From Mycocentrospora acerina (Eukaryota > Ascomycota > Dothideomycetes > Pleosporales), in assembly GCA_022701365.1 (NCBI GenBank), contig JAKUHH010000108.1:929821-993820 (forward strand): a DNA stretch of 64,000 bases, read 5' to 3'. The translations under genes and the position numbers were made by a program. Position 1 is the first letter of the stretch. Each line of letters starts with the position of its first letter. Below the pieces are notes generated by a model. That model worked only from the letters and a program-made list of their open reading frames with translations, was not told where the DNA came from and made no database searches. This document shows, piece by piece, positions 1 to 9,603 of this stretch.

Positions 1-159
1 TCATACCGACGAGATCGAATGATTGCAAATACTCTTGGCAAGATAAACAATGTAAAACGAGACAACGGTAGTCCTATAAACTCGAGCTGTATTACGCATG
101 AGGATCTCTCGCGCAGAAAGCCGACTCGCTGGAATTTGCGAGATCTCCTCGGAAAGCGA

Positions 160-948
160 TCAAAATCCGGCGAAACCCTCATCGTCATCGTCAGAAAAAT
201 AGGTATAATAACCTCCATCTTCGTCCTTTCCCTCTTCCTCTTCCTCAGCGATCCCAATAATCTTCCTCCACTCGGCAGCTTCCACCACCTTACCCAAACC
301 TATCGAAAGCTGCATGTCCGCCTCGTCAACTGGGTGGTAACTCCAACTGTAGTCCAGATCATCCAGACTGTGTGGTTCATTCGCCGCACCCATGCGACAC
401 CTCACTTTTGTCAACCCAATTGCGAAGACGATTTCTTCTTTTGAAGGGTCTTGAAGATCGTGGGCTGCAGAGTCGCGCCTTACATGTATGGGCAAGCAGA
501 ATTGCCGGTCCGCACATGTAGCCTCGGTTACCGGCACTTGCGTCATGGTAGGGGCTTTGAACGTCGGATTTGTGAGTTTCTGTATGCTTGTGACAAAGTA
601 GAGCGGCTTGTTGATAACGGCTGTCTGGCGAAGGAAAGACTGCGTCGCAGTGTCATTGCGTAAAGCTTTGAATACGGTGTTTGGGCTGGTGAGCGAGTGG
701 TGTGATGACTGCTCTGCGTTTACTTCAAGATCATTCAACAACCAGGATGGCCCGCTGGCAATGAATCGTCCCTCTTCATCTTGAGATACAGTGTTATGGT
801 AACGTGGCTGTATAGTGCACTCTTCGCTAGCTTGCTGTGTAGACGTACGAAAAGAAGTCGAGATGGGGTCAAGAGGGTCCGTGAGGAGCTGGCCAAGTGA
901 TAGCGAGCTCGACGAACGAGATACTGGCAGAATGAGAAGGTTTGACAT
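160..948 (-). CDS. Conserved fungal protein of unknown function, acidic C-terminus
   Basis: Single-exon frame of 262 aa. I chose the ATG at 948 because family-like sequence (SNLLILPVS, then LGQLLTDPLDP) begins there; an in-frame upstream extension to 1035 looks like leader sequence. The middle carries VFKALRND, FLRQ and KPLYFVTSIQKLTNP, followed by HVRRDSAAHDL and EIVFAIGLTKVRC. I recall this string of motifs from uncharacterised ascomycete proteins, but I know of no assigned function. There is no signal peptide or clear membrane segment. The last 30 residues are strongly acidic (EEEEEG, then a run of Asp). It is divergent from the LCAT-like gene starting at 2220. Family membership is from memory and not checked; function is unknown. 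Confidence 0.6.
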   Translation of the reverse strand: MSNLLILPVSRSSSSLSLGQLLTDPLDPISTSFRTSTQQASEECTIQPRYHNTVSQDEEGRFIASGPSWLLNDLEVNAEQSSHHSLTSPNTVFKALRNDTATQSFLRQTAVINKPLYFVTSIQKLTNPTFKAPTMTQVPVTEATCADRQFCLPIHVRRDSAAHDLQDPSKEEIVFAIGLTKVRCRMGAANEPHSLDDLDYSWSYHPVDEADMQLSIGLGKVVEAAEWRKIIGIAEEEEEGKDEDGGYYTYFSDDDDEGFAGF

Positions 949-2219
949 GGAGATAGAAATTATGATTGTTGGAGCGAAAGGGAGATTGCGGGTAGAGACG
1001 TCCTTATGTGTGATTGACGATCCGAGTTTCGGCAACGAAGGCAGAAGGGAGCTATATGACTGCCGATTGAAAATGAGTTGCGGAGATTTATCTCAGGACG
1101 TGTACACAGTCGGTCACATCATGCTCGTGTGACATGCGTTGTTCCCACTAGGCTGCGAAATGGCGGCGAACAGATGATCTAGGCCGCTGGGCTATATCCT
1201 TTGTTTGTAGGTACTGTTGTCAAGTGAAGATAGTAGGCAGCGGTTTACTATCGGCTGTCATCGGGTAGTGTTGACCAAGCTGCAATTCTCCGAATACACC
1301 CGTATCGTGCCTTTTCTCCGGCGGTTGCTTGGGACATGGTCCTGGTGGACTGATGCAAGTTGATAGAGGACGTCCCGAACAGACCCGACTACAGATGCTC
1401 TCCCTTTAGATGTGGGATACGGAGTGCAGCGTGCCTTGTTGTCGGGAGCGAGACACTTTGGATGAAGGCAGTGATTGTGTTTGAGCGAAATGATGGCTAA
1501 TTCTTACGTTTGATGCTGTACACAGCCTACAAACCTGCACGCTAATCCAATGTTGGCGATTGGCGAATACCTGCAGTCGACCTGTCTCGGCGTTGTCCTC
1601 TCTGGGAAACATGTTGCAGATGGCGACCAATCTGCGACAAAGCCCAGAGCACCTCTTCAGAATAAGTACTGGTCTCGCGTTGTGCACAGGTCGCAGGCGA
1701 GCAGCATGGACAGGCGCGTTTCATGCCTCGCGAGGCAGTGCTGCGATATACGAGAATACGACGGCTCCAGTGCGTATCCACCAATTGTGCACATCCCATC
1801 ACATGGCATGGCCAATGGACGCGGCTCCATTTACGCGTACCAGCGCTTTGCAAAGAGCCGCTCGCCTTGTGCACACTGGCAAAGCTTGACGGAGGCGGGG
1901 AATCGCGTGTGCTTGGCGGGTCTGTCGCGTATTCGTACAGACGTCAGTCAGATGCACGGAACCGTGGTCTTGACATGTGCCTGACGATTGACAACGTCAC
2001 CCTGGCAGGCAAGCTTTGTCTAGTTGTACACACGATACAGGCATGGAGCGACGCTCCGACGCCGTCGTCCGTTGTTTTCGGACGCATGTGTACATGGAGC
2101 AAATAATGCTGCTTCCGACCGCTCCGGGCTGGCTTGGGCTGACATAGCCACGCAATCAAGACACTGTTGATATCTCTGCGGGCCCTGTTGAATGTCGACT
2201 TGTACATGCTCACACTACC
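949..2219. other. Divergent intergenic region, 1.27 kb
   Basis: Lies between the start codons of two genes pointing away from each other, so it presumably holds both promoters. Several overlapping open frames on both strands (about 1400-2100) have no family features and overlap each other in conflicting frames. I see no RNA gene or repeat. Confidence 0.5.
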
Positions 2220-5021
2220 ATGGCAGGGACAGCAGTCGAGGTTCCCACCCTCCGCGACCGCCGGCAGAATGCCTTGGCCGAGATCCAGTTCGCCTCCATT
2301 GTCGACGACGACCTGACCCCGTCCGAGGACGAGACGCCCGAGGATGAATCGCTGCACCTCGAGAAGGTGCAGTCGGCCATTGGAGTCAGCATTGGCCACG
2401 AGCAGACCCGCCTGCTCTCGCCACGCACCCCCGCCGCCGAGAAGGCCGCGGCGTTGGAGGCCGGCGACGGCGAGCTGTTTGATGGCTGGGAGCTCGCGGC
2501 GACGACGACGACCATTGACCAGCGGCTGCGCCCGCGGACACCCGAGGACCATGGCCACGGCGAACTTGAGACGACGCCGCCCTCGGCAACCCAAAACAGT
2601 ACGCAGGCCGGGCAGCCACGCCACGAGGACCCCCCCGCGCGCCTGCCTTCACCATGGCGCGCCGGCCCAAAGACGTTCACGGCCAAGGCGAGTGACCACC
2701 GCGCATCGTTGCGCCAGCATTTCAACCCCGGCTTGCGGCGACGAGCCTCGTCAGGCGGGTCGACCATGGCCGAGACGGTGCGCAAGTACATGCCCTTCAG
2801 CCTGCCGTCCATGCCCAAGGCCGCAAAGCACCTGACCTTCACCCTGCCCTCGTTCTCGACGTCGTCCCTCAGCAGCACCTCCACCAAGCCGCCCAGGCGC
2901 CGCATGACGGCCGGCAACGACTCGTCGTGGAGCGCCCTCCCACAGCACGACGGCGGCTCCCAGTCCACGATGCGACGTTGCAAGAGCACGTCGCGCCACG
3001 ACAGCACAAGCCCCCCGCGCGCCCGTCACACTTCACCAATCTCACAGCACGAGTTTAGTGGTGGTAGCGGCTCTACGCTGCCTCGCAATGAGCCTCTCCC
3101 TGACCTTGACAAACAAGCGGCACCCAGACTGCGTCGCTCCAACTCAGAAGGCTCTTTCTTACTCCACCGCTCAAAATCCCTCGCCTCTTCACTCGGTGAC
3201 GACTCACGCTTTGAGAGCGTGCAGGAGCAGGTCAACAGCAGGCTCAAGGCCATCAGAGACAGCCTGCAAGACTCCAACTTCAAGTTCCCAAGCCCGTCAC
3301 TACCCAGCTTCAATTTCACGTCTAGAGAGGACATGTTCAAGCCCCGCGCGGGAGGTGTCCTAACCAAGTCGCGGAATCCAGACGACGACGTTACTCATAA
3401 GGTCAGTCTCAGGCCAAATATCATGGCGTCAACCCCGTGGAGCGCGACAGCCGGGCATTCGAGGACGAAGCGGCCTATCAAGGACGTGCCAATGGACCAG
3501 GAGACACATCCTTTTTTCACACAAGCGCTTCAGGAGCTCGAGGGCGACCTGGTCGTTCTGGGAGGCTATCGAGGCTCCATCCTGCGCTCTGCAGAACCCC
3601 CAAACCGCCAATTATGGGTGCCCATCAAGGTTGGCCTGAACCTGCGTAAAGTGGATCTCGAAGTCCCCCTGGATGCGGACGCCGATGAGAGGATGGAAGA
3701 TACCATTTACCCAGACGGAATGTTGACACATATTGGGCCTGTAGACATTGCGAGGCGTCTCTTGAAGCGTCTGCGAGCATCCGAGAACGTCAAGGATGGC
3801 AAACTGAGAGTACACAACTACGGATATGACTGGCGACTCTCGCCACACTTCCTTGCCCGTCGCATGATTCTATTTCTCGAGTCGCTCCCATGCAATCAGC
3901 CTGGTGTGCCCTACGAGAAACGCGGCGCCATCGTCATCGCACACTCGTTAGGTGGCCTGATCACACGACATGTAATTAATCAAAGACCTGAGTTGGTGGC
4001 TGGCGTTGTATACGCTGGAGTTCCTCAAAACTGCGTCAACATCCTTGGTCCATTCCGAAACGGTGACGATGTCCTATTCTCCTCTCGCGTCCTCACTGCG
4101 CAAGTGAACTTCACAATCCGTACCTCCTACGCTCTGTTACCTCTCGATGGGAGGTGCTTCATTAATAAACGCACCAAGGAGGAATACCGAGTCGATTTCT
4201 TTGACGTAGAAACATGGAAAGAAAGACGATTGTCGCCGTGCATTGCAGCACCCCTCCCAGCTCCTCTCCAGCATAGTAGTAACAGTCTCAGCGTGAGCGG
4301 CTTACTCAATGCAATGTCGCAAGCCCTCCCCGCCTTCCCCACCCGCAAAGGAAGTTTATCAAGAGGATCTCAGCATCCCTCTTCGGGAACCAGTGGCAAC
4401 TCCACTACTGGCGAAAAAGCCCGCGATGCCGTAGACGTAGCCCGTAACGCCGCCGACAAGGTCGCCGAGGGCGGCGCACAAACCGCTGGAATGGGCCCTC
4501 AAATGTCCCAAGGTCAACAAACACAAACCTCCAATGAACCAAATCCCGCAACAGCAGTTACTATCCCTTACGATAAAGCAGTTGAGTATCTTACTCGAGT
4601 CCTTGCAGAAACAAAACGTTTCAAGGAGGAACTTGCACACCATCCCCCACATTCGGCGTCCAACTCCTATCCCCCTGCCGCTCTCATCTACGGAAGGTCC
4701 ACGCCCACGGTCTATGGTGCAAAGGTTGAGTCCCGTGAAGCAATCGCACGGGCTGATGTGTATGACGAGCTAGCATTCGCGAGCGGTGACGGCGTTGTGC
4801 TTGCAAAGGCAGCCATGTTACCCGAGGGGTACTCGGTAGTGAAGGGCGGCGTTGTGTCGAGTGAGCGCGGACACGTCACGTTACTGGGCGACTTGGAGGC
4901 TGTGGGCAAGTGTCTGTGTGCAGTTCTGCAGGCGAGGCGTGGGGGTGTGGGCATGGGTATTGAGGGTAGGGGGAGTAGAACAAGTGAGGGGCTAGGCATT
5001 GCGGAAGGCATGAAGGAGTGA
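2220..5021 (+). CDS. LCAT/PDAT-like alpha/beta-hydrolase (lipase or acyltransferase)
   Basis: Single-exon 933-aa protein of the lecithin:cholesterol acyltransferase-like alpha/beta-hydrolase group. Residues 1-400 are low-complexity, rich in Ser/Pro/Arg and probably disordered. The hydrolase core starts near residue 435 (LVVLGGYRGSILR). It has the family YDWR motif (Tyr536), a nucleophile elbow IAHSLGGL with Ser576, and candidate acid and base Asp857 (SGDGVV) and His885 (RGHVTLLGD), giving a complete triad. An Ala/Ser-rich insert (about 680-770) separates the nucleophile half from the Asp/His half. The elbow reads A-H-S-L-G instead of G-H-S-L-G, which is tolerated in this superfamily. No signal peptide or clear membrane helix is seen, so it is likely intracellular. 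Substrate is not deducible; a phospholipase or acyl-transfer role is inferred from the family. Confidence 0.85.
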   Translation: MAGTAVEVPTLRDRRQNALAEIQFASIVDDDLTPSEDETPEDESLHLEKVQSAIGVSIGHEQTRLLSPRTPAAEKAAALEAGDGELFDGWELAATTTTIDQRLRPRTPEDHGHGELETTPPSATQNSTQAGQPRHEDPPARLPSPWRAGPKTFTAKASDHRASLRQHFNPGLRRRASSGGSTMAETVRKYMPFSLPSMPKAAKHLTFTLPSFSTSSLSSTSTKPPRRRMTAGNDSSWSALPQHDGGSQSTMRRCKSTSRHDSTSPPRARHTSPISQHEFSGGSGSTLPRNEPLPDLDKQAAPRLRRSNSEGSFLLHRSKSLASSLGDDSRFESVQEQVNSRLKAIRDSLQDSNFKFPSPSLPSFNFTSREDMFKPRAGGVLTKSRNPDDDVTHKVSLRPNIMASTPWSATAGHSRTKRPIKDVPMDQETHPFFTQALQELEGDLVVLGGYRGSILRSAEPPNRQLWVPIKVGLNLRKVDLEVPLDADADERMEDTIYPDGMLTHIGPVDIARRLLKRLRASENVKDGKLRVHNYGYDWRLSPHFLARRMILFLESLPCNQPGVPYEKRGAIVIAHSLGGLITRHVINQRPELVAGVVYAGVPQNCVNILGPFRNGDDVLFSSRVLTAQVNFTIRTSYALLPLDGRCFINKRTKEEYRVDFFDVETWKERRLSPCIAAPLPAPLQHSSNSLSVSGLLNAMSQALPAFPTRKGSLSRGSQHPSSGTSGNSTTGEKARDAVDVARNAADKVAEGGAQTAGMGPQMSQGQQTQTSNEPNPATAVTIPYDKAVEYLTRVLAETKRFKEELAHHPPHSASNSYPPAALIYGRSTPTVYGAKVESREAIARADVYDELAFASGDGVVLAKAAMLPEGYSVVKGGVVSSERGHVTLLGDLEAVGKCLCAVLQARRGGVGMGIEGRGSRTSEGLGIAEGMKE

Positions 5022-6158
5022 TACCTACAACTTTATACAAACATATCAATCGTTCCACCTGCTTTTTTTTCCCGATTCACACCTCATCCTGCGCTGAGTC
5101 CATAATTTGGAAAAGTCGTTCCATGGCGTGTAAATTTATCCGTCTCAGCTCCGACACAACTCTCACATGGACGAATCATCCTACAATTGTCATTTACATA
5201 CTAAATCAAGCTGTGCAAGCAACCAACAACCTAGAGACACACAAAAAATTGGAAATACCTACACGCAATTAGTCCAGCTTCTTTTACAACACCCTCAACA
5301 ACAATTCGAGAAGAAACAATACATAAACATGTTGACCGTACACACTTGCAGATCAAGACTTTGACGCGGTATAATTTAAAGTTGACAAAAGAATTATTTT
5401 TTATCCACTCTCCTTTTTTCTTCATGTTGTTAATCATCAAAGAAAGATTATCTTACAAACCGTGTTGGAAAATAATGAAAAAAGGCATGTTGCATGCCGT
5501 TGTTACTTCTTCTTCTTCTTCTCCTCAACAACATGTTCTTTTTTTTCGTAAAGAAGAAAATAGCCGTGTGTTGCGACTTTGGAAGCATATGTGAAAGTGA
5601 TGGGCATGTGGACCAAATAAATTTAATTTAAAGGGCTTTTGCTCCATAAAGATGTGTTTGCGAGCTACTCGGATAACAACCGTACGGGTTAATGAATGTT
5701 CTATAGAGGAAGGGTGTAACGTTTCAATCTGGAGTACTTCTTTTGAATAGTAGATTGTGAGAGTGTAGAAATTTGGAAATGTTGTCGTGATTTGGAACGG
5801 AGTCATCCGTGTGTGTGTTGACGAAGACAAAAACACAAGAGAACTATCGTTGGAAAAGCGGCCATCACAGTGTAGGCGAACATGTATTAAATAAGCATCG
5901 TTGATATTGGGACTACCAAAATATCCATGCACTACCCTCCTTCATCGTTGTCCATTACTTCGAGCGGACAGGAAAACATCAACAAGACTTTTACGTGCAT
6001 GTCAACGACTACGTGCCCTTTTGGAAGCTCTCCATACAAAATCTCTACTAAACAATAACCATTTCATGCTCCCGTTGGGGAGGTATCGCTAAAAAGGAGT
6101 GTATCGTGACATCTTCCACGTCTAATTCTATTCTTCATTAAGATCCTCACATTCTCAA
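5022..6158. other. Convergent AT-rich intergenic region
   Basis: Three-prime flanks of the LCAT-like gene (+) and the GPI protein gene (-). AT-rich with T-runs and a short CTT run (about 5505-5522). The largest open frame (5525-5932, minus) shows no family feature and looks random. Nothing else seen. Confidence 0.5.
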
Positions 6159-7286
6159 TTAAACCATAGCGGCAAGAGCGAGGACACCAGCAAGGGCGAG
6201 GCCGTAAGGCGTAGCGGCGGGAGCAGCAGCTCCAGTGAAGGTCGAGACAGGAGGACGCGATGTCGTGCTGGCTGGAGGAGCAGGAACCGATGTGGCGGGC
6301 CTGGATGAGGTAACGACCGGGGTGGATGATGGTGGCGGGGGAGCGGGAGCCGACGATGTGGGGGGAGCAGGAGCCGACGAAGGAGGAGGAGGGGGAGGAG
6401 GAACAGGGATAGACGACGAGGGAGGGGGTGCCGGCTTGGTCGAAGGAGGAGGGGGAGGAGGGGGAACGGTGCTGTAGACCGGGGTTGACGACGACGGAGG
6501 AGGCGCCGGCTTGGTCGAAGGTGGGGGAGGAGCAGGAGTGGACGACGAAGGAGGAGGCGCTGGCTTAGTTGAAGGAGGAGGGGGAGGAGGAGGCACCGTG
6601 CTGTAAATGGGAGTTGAAGACGATGGTGGGGGAGTAGGCTTCGACGAAGATGGGGGAGGAGCCGGCTTAGTCGAAGGAGGAGGTGGTGGTGGTGGCGGAA
6701 CCGTGCTGTAGATCGGAACCGAAGACGAAGACTTGGTCGTAGGGGGAGGGGGAGGAGGTGGGACCGTGCTGTAGATCTTGACCGTAGAAGTTGTCGAAGT
6801 CGTTGTCACGCAAGGAGTGCTTGATGACGACTTGGTCGTAGGAGGTGGAGGAGGGGGGTAGTAGATGCTTGTGGTCGATGTCTTGGGAGGGGGAGGGTAA
6901 TAGATGCTCGAGCTGGTGGTCTCGCAGGGAGTGCTCGAAGGTGGGGGAGGAGGGTGGTAAATCACCGTGGTCGTTGTCTTGGGAGGAGGAGGGTAGTAGA
7001 TGCTTGAAGTTGAGCTCTCGCAAGGAGTCGACGAGGTGGTCTTGTACACTGGGTAGCCAGCGCTGGATGTCGATGAGGTGGTCTTGTACACTGGGTAACC
7101 AGCGCTGGATGTCGACAGGGTTGGGTATACGTAGGTCAAGGTCGACTTGGCGGGGTAACCAGCGCTGGAAGTATCCTTGCTGGGGTAGGCGGTTGGGTAG
7201 GCAACGCTCGAGGGCTGAACATAGTTCGCGGCAGGAGCAGCAATGACAGCACCCACAAGGGCAAGAGTAGTGAAAGCGTACTTCAT
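6159..7286 (-). CDS. Proline-rich GPI-anchored-type cell-wall protein
   Basis: Single exon, 375 aa. It starts with a signal peptide (MKYAFTTLALVGAVIAAPAA, likely cleavage near residue 17-20). It ends in a short Ala/Leu/Val hydrophobic tail preceded by small residues (TGAAAPAATP), as expected for a GPI addition signal. Between them lie tandem low-complexity modules: SSAGYPVYKTTS repeats (about 45-85), SIYYPPPPKT units with STPCE/STPCV cysteines (about 85-170), then P6-8/STKPAPPPSSS/YSTVPPPP units (about 175-335). It is secreted and probably wall-attached, with a structural or surface role by inference. The repeats are nearly identical at DNA level and should vary in length between strains. A TATTAAAG box on the minus strand near 7460 could be a core promoter element. 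Confidence 0.8.
   Translation of the reverse strand: MKYAFTTLALVGAVIAAPAANYVQPSSVAYPTAYPSKDTSSAGYPAKSTLTYVYPTLSTSSAGYPVYKTTSSTSSAGYPVYKTTSSTPCESSTSSIYYPPPPKTTTTVIYHPPPPPSSTPCETTSSSIYYPPPPKTSTTSIYYPPPPPPTTKSSSSTPCVTTTSTTSTVKIYSTVPPPPPPPTTKSSSSVPIYSTVPPPPPPPPSTKPAPPPSSSKPTPPPSSSTPIYSTVPPPPPPPSTKPAPPPSSSTPAPPPPSTKPAPPPSSSTPVYSTVPPPPPPPSTKPAPPPSSSIPVPPPPPPPSSAPAPPTSSAPAPPPPSSTPVVTSSRPATSVPAPPASTTSRPPVSTFTGAAAPAATPYGLALAGVLALAAMV
6390..6760 (-). repeat. Coding minisatellite in the proline-rich wall protein
   Basis: Repeated (GGA)n-rich modules on the plus strand encode polyproline blocks followed by STKPAPPPSSS and YSTVPP on the minus strand. At least four imperfect copies are visible (around 6430, 6500, 6570 and 6660). 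They keep the reading frame because unit lengths are multiples of three. Confidence 0.75.
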
Positions 7287-9603
7287 CTTGACTTGGATGT
7301 CGAGATGTCGGTGGCTCAGATTGGTATTAGGTTGCGGTTACGCTGTATGGGAACGAGGGACGCAAAGCGAGCAGGCGTAACGAAAGACCTGTTGCTGATT
7401 TGCTAAATTACTACTTGACGGGAGTGTGTCTCTTCTCAGGAGGCAGGGCGAACGCCTTTAATACCTCTTTTTCTCGGATCACTATGATCTCCCAGCCCTC
7501 CCCCAAGTCCTAGTCCAGAGTCCATGGATACACGACGGCTGGGTTGCATGCGCCAAGTGGAGCGCCAGGGGGTCCTCAAAGACTGTTGCTCACATACTCA
7601 AGGCTATGTCTAATGCGGTAAGCACTCGTGATGGTGGGGTCAAGCCAAAGCATCCAGCTTGCCCTGAATACGATGGCTGCAGTCCGCAACTAGCTTAGAT
7701 GCTGACAAGCCAATATGAAGCTGGAAGTGGGTAAGCACGAGACGTGCAAGGATGAGCTGACATGCGAGCTGCGAACACCTGCTTCTGTGTTTGCTGGCAT
7801 TCTTAGCCGATTTGCTGTCCTGTTGGCTCGCAAGGGAAAACAACATTCGGGACCTTGCATGCGTTGCTCAGTCGATTCGCCCGTCCCGTTGGCTAAGAAT
7901 GGAGTTGCATTGTGGTTGAGAGGATAATGCGTCGAAGCACCATGGCTCGTGAAATTACATCTGCACACCCCCTCTCTCTGTGAGATAACGATGAACATCC
8001 GTCCCAGCGCATCGCATCATATCACATCATATCAAATCTTGTCCTGTGTTGTCGATATCGAGGTCTGGTCAATGACGCAATGGCTGCCCAACAACCGGAC
8101 CGTCTCCTAGGAAAGTGCCCCTGCGCTGGCCGTGCATCGCCGGCTATAAGCAAGTAGACGGTAGGAAGCAACAAAGCGTGTTCCTATCAATAGTAGTGCC
8201 ATGTCGATCCGATACGTCCGTCACCTGACGATCACCCTAACACTCTCGGCGTGTAAACTATCATCCAGCCTCCCCAGATTTGCGCAGGGAACATTGGTCG
8301 TGGAGTTATATTCGTTGTATCCCACCAGTGTGTTCGTTAAGAATGCCCATTACACCCATCTTTCGCGTGCGTGAATTACAACGCGAGTCGCGTCGGTGAA
8401 CGTGAGGCTAGCTGCAGTGCTCCTGCAATTCTAGCCAGACAGCCACGGCGCAACGAAGGAGTTTCACGAACGCCTAGGCTTTGTTGACCTTTGCGGTCGC
8501 TTTGTGTGGCCGCTAAAGTTTGTCGCCTGCAGGCAGCTTCACCGACATGCCCGGATCATCTCCGCTGAGCCCGTACTGCTGGACAATGGTGAAGCGGGAC
8601 GGCTGAAAACGTCCCGCTACTACCCCACCCTCGACAACGCATCAACACTCATAACTGCCATGTTCATTTTGATTGACGCTGTGTCTTTGGTTGAGCAATC
8701 AATTTGGCTCTGGGGGGCTTCGTCTGAAAGTCTGTACCTGGCGTTCCTGCAGCAGCTGCCGCTGCCGGCTGGTGGAGACGACCTCTTTTTCTCGCTTCGA
8801 GTGCGGAGGCCTGCCCGATTCGCGACAAAAAAGCGGTCGACGCTAATCATGCATGGAGACCGGGCTGTACATAGTAGCTTATCTTTTGCTTTTCCAGCCA
8901 ACAGAAAAAATCCCTTGTAGCCTTGCCCGACTCAGTGTCTCCAGAGATACCAGATCCCTGTCAGTCCTTTCGTCACCGACTCGGGGGATGCTCCACCTCC
9001 CCCGCGCCGCTACAATTCTCTATGAAAGCACCCTTTTTGTTGACATGGCAAATTGTTTGATAGACAGCTGATCGTGGTATTTTGGAACCGCGCTTGTGTA
9101 CGGCCGTGGCCCTCTCCTGGGTGCGATGTCGCAACTTCCTCCAGAGAAATGCGCCATCAGTCACGTCTAGATCAGAGTGTCGAGTGACTCTTGAAAATCG
9201 ATATTTAAATGCTCCTATCATCACAAAAGCCAATAGCTACCTTGCAACAGGATCCCTGCTGCAAGGCTGTGACTGGATATTCTCCAGCAGCAAAGTCTAG
9301 TCCTCCAATAACGCTCTGCGTCATGCCGCAGAAAAATATATTGAGCGCTTTTCCAGCTCGTGTTGTGACGATAGATATCGATAGTGCACCAACGTGCATA
9401 CATGACCGGGATGCGTTGTCTTTGCACAGGAACAGGCGCCCAGGGCAGCATCTTGCTTTCGCACTGCGCTGACCGGAAGCTTGGAACCGTCAGGCAAGAG
9501 GTATCGCTTACTGAGCGTGCAGGCTCACCACAGCTCCAACGTCCGTGCTATGCGCTGTAGCCGAGCAGGTTGACAACAAAAGTAAGAGTGTTGACCCTCC
9601 AAT
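7287..9603. other. Intergenic region, 2.3 kb
   Basis: Holds the promoter of the wall-protein gene (7287 upward) and the 3-prime flank of DML1. A frame at 8504-8920 (+) lacks any domain and has no supporting splice or start context. A degenerate ATCAT/ATCAC run lies near 8015-8035. No RNA gene seen. Confidence 0.45.

Noticed and set aside
1944..3007. Long minus-strand frames across the start of the LCAT-like gene
   Set aside because: Antisense shadows of the GC-rich Ser/Pro/Arg-coding N-terminus of the plus-strand gene.
5525..5932. 135-codon minus-strand frame in AT-rich DNA
   Set aside because: No domain, composition follows the AT-rich flank, and no promoter or splice context.
6235..6477. 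Glycine-rich plus-strand frame opposite the wall-protein gene
   Set aside because: It is the antisense of the polyproline repeats (GGT/GGA codons) and has no independent evidence.
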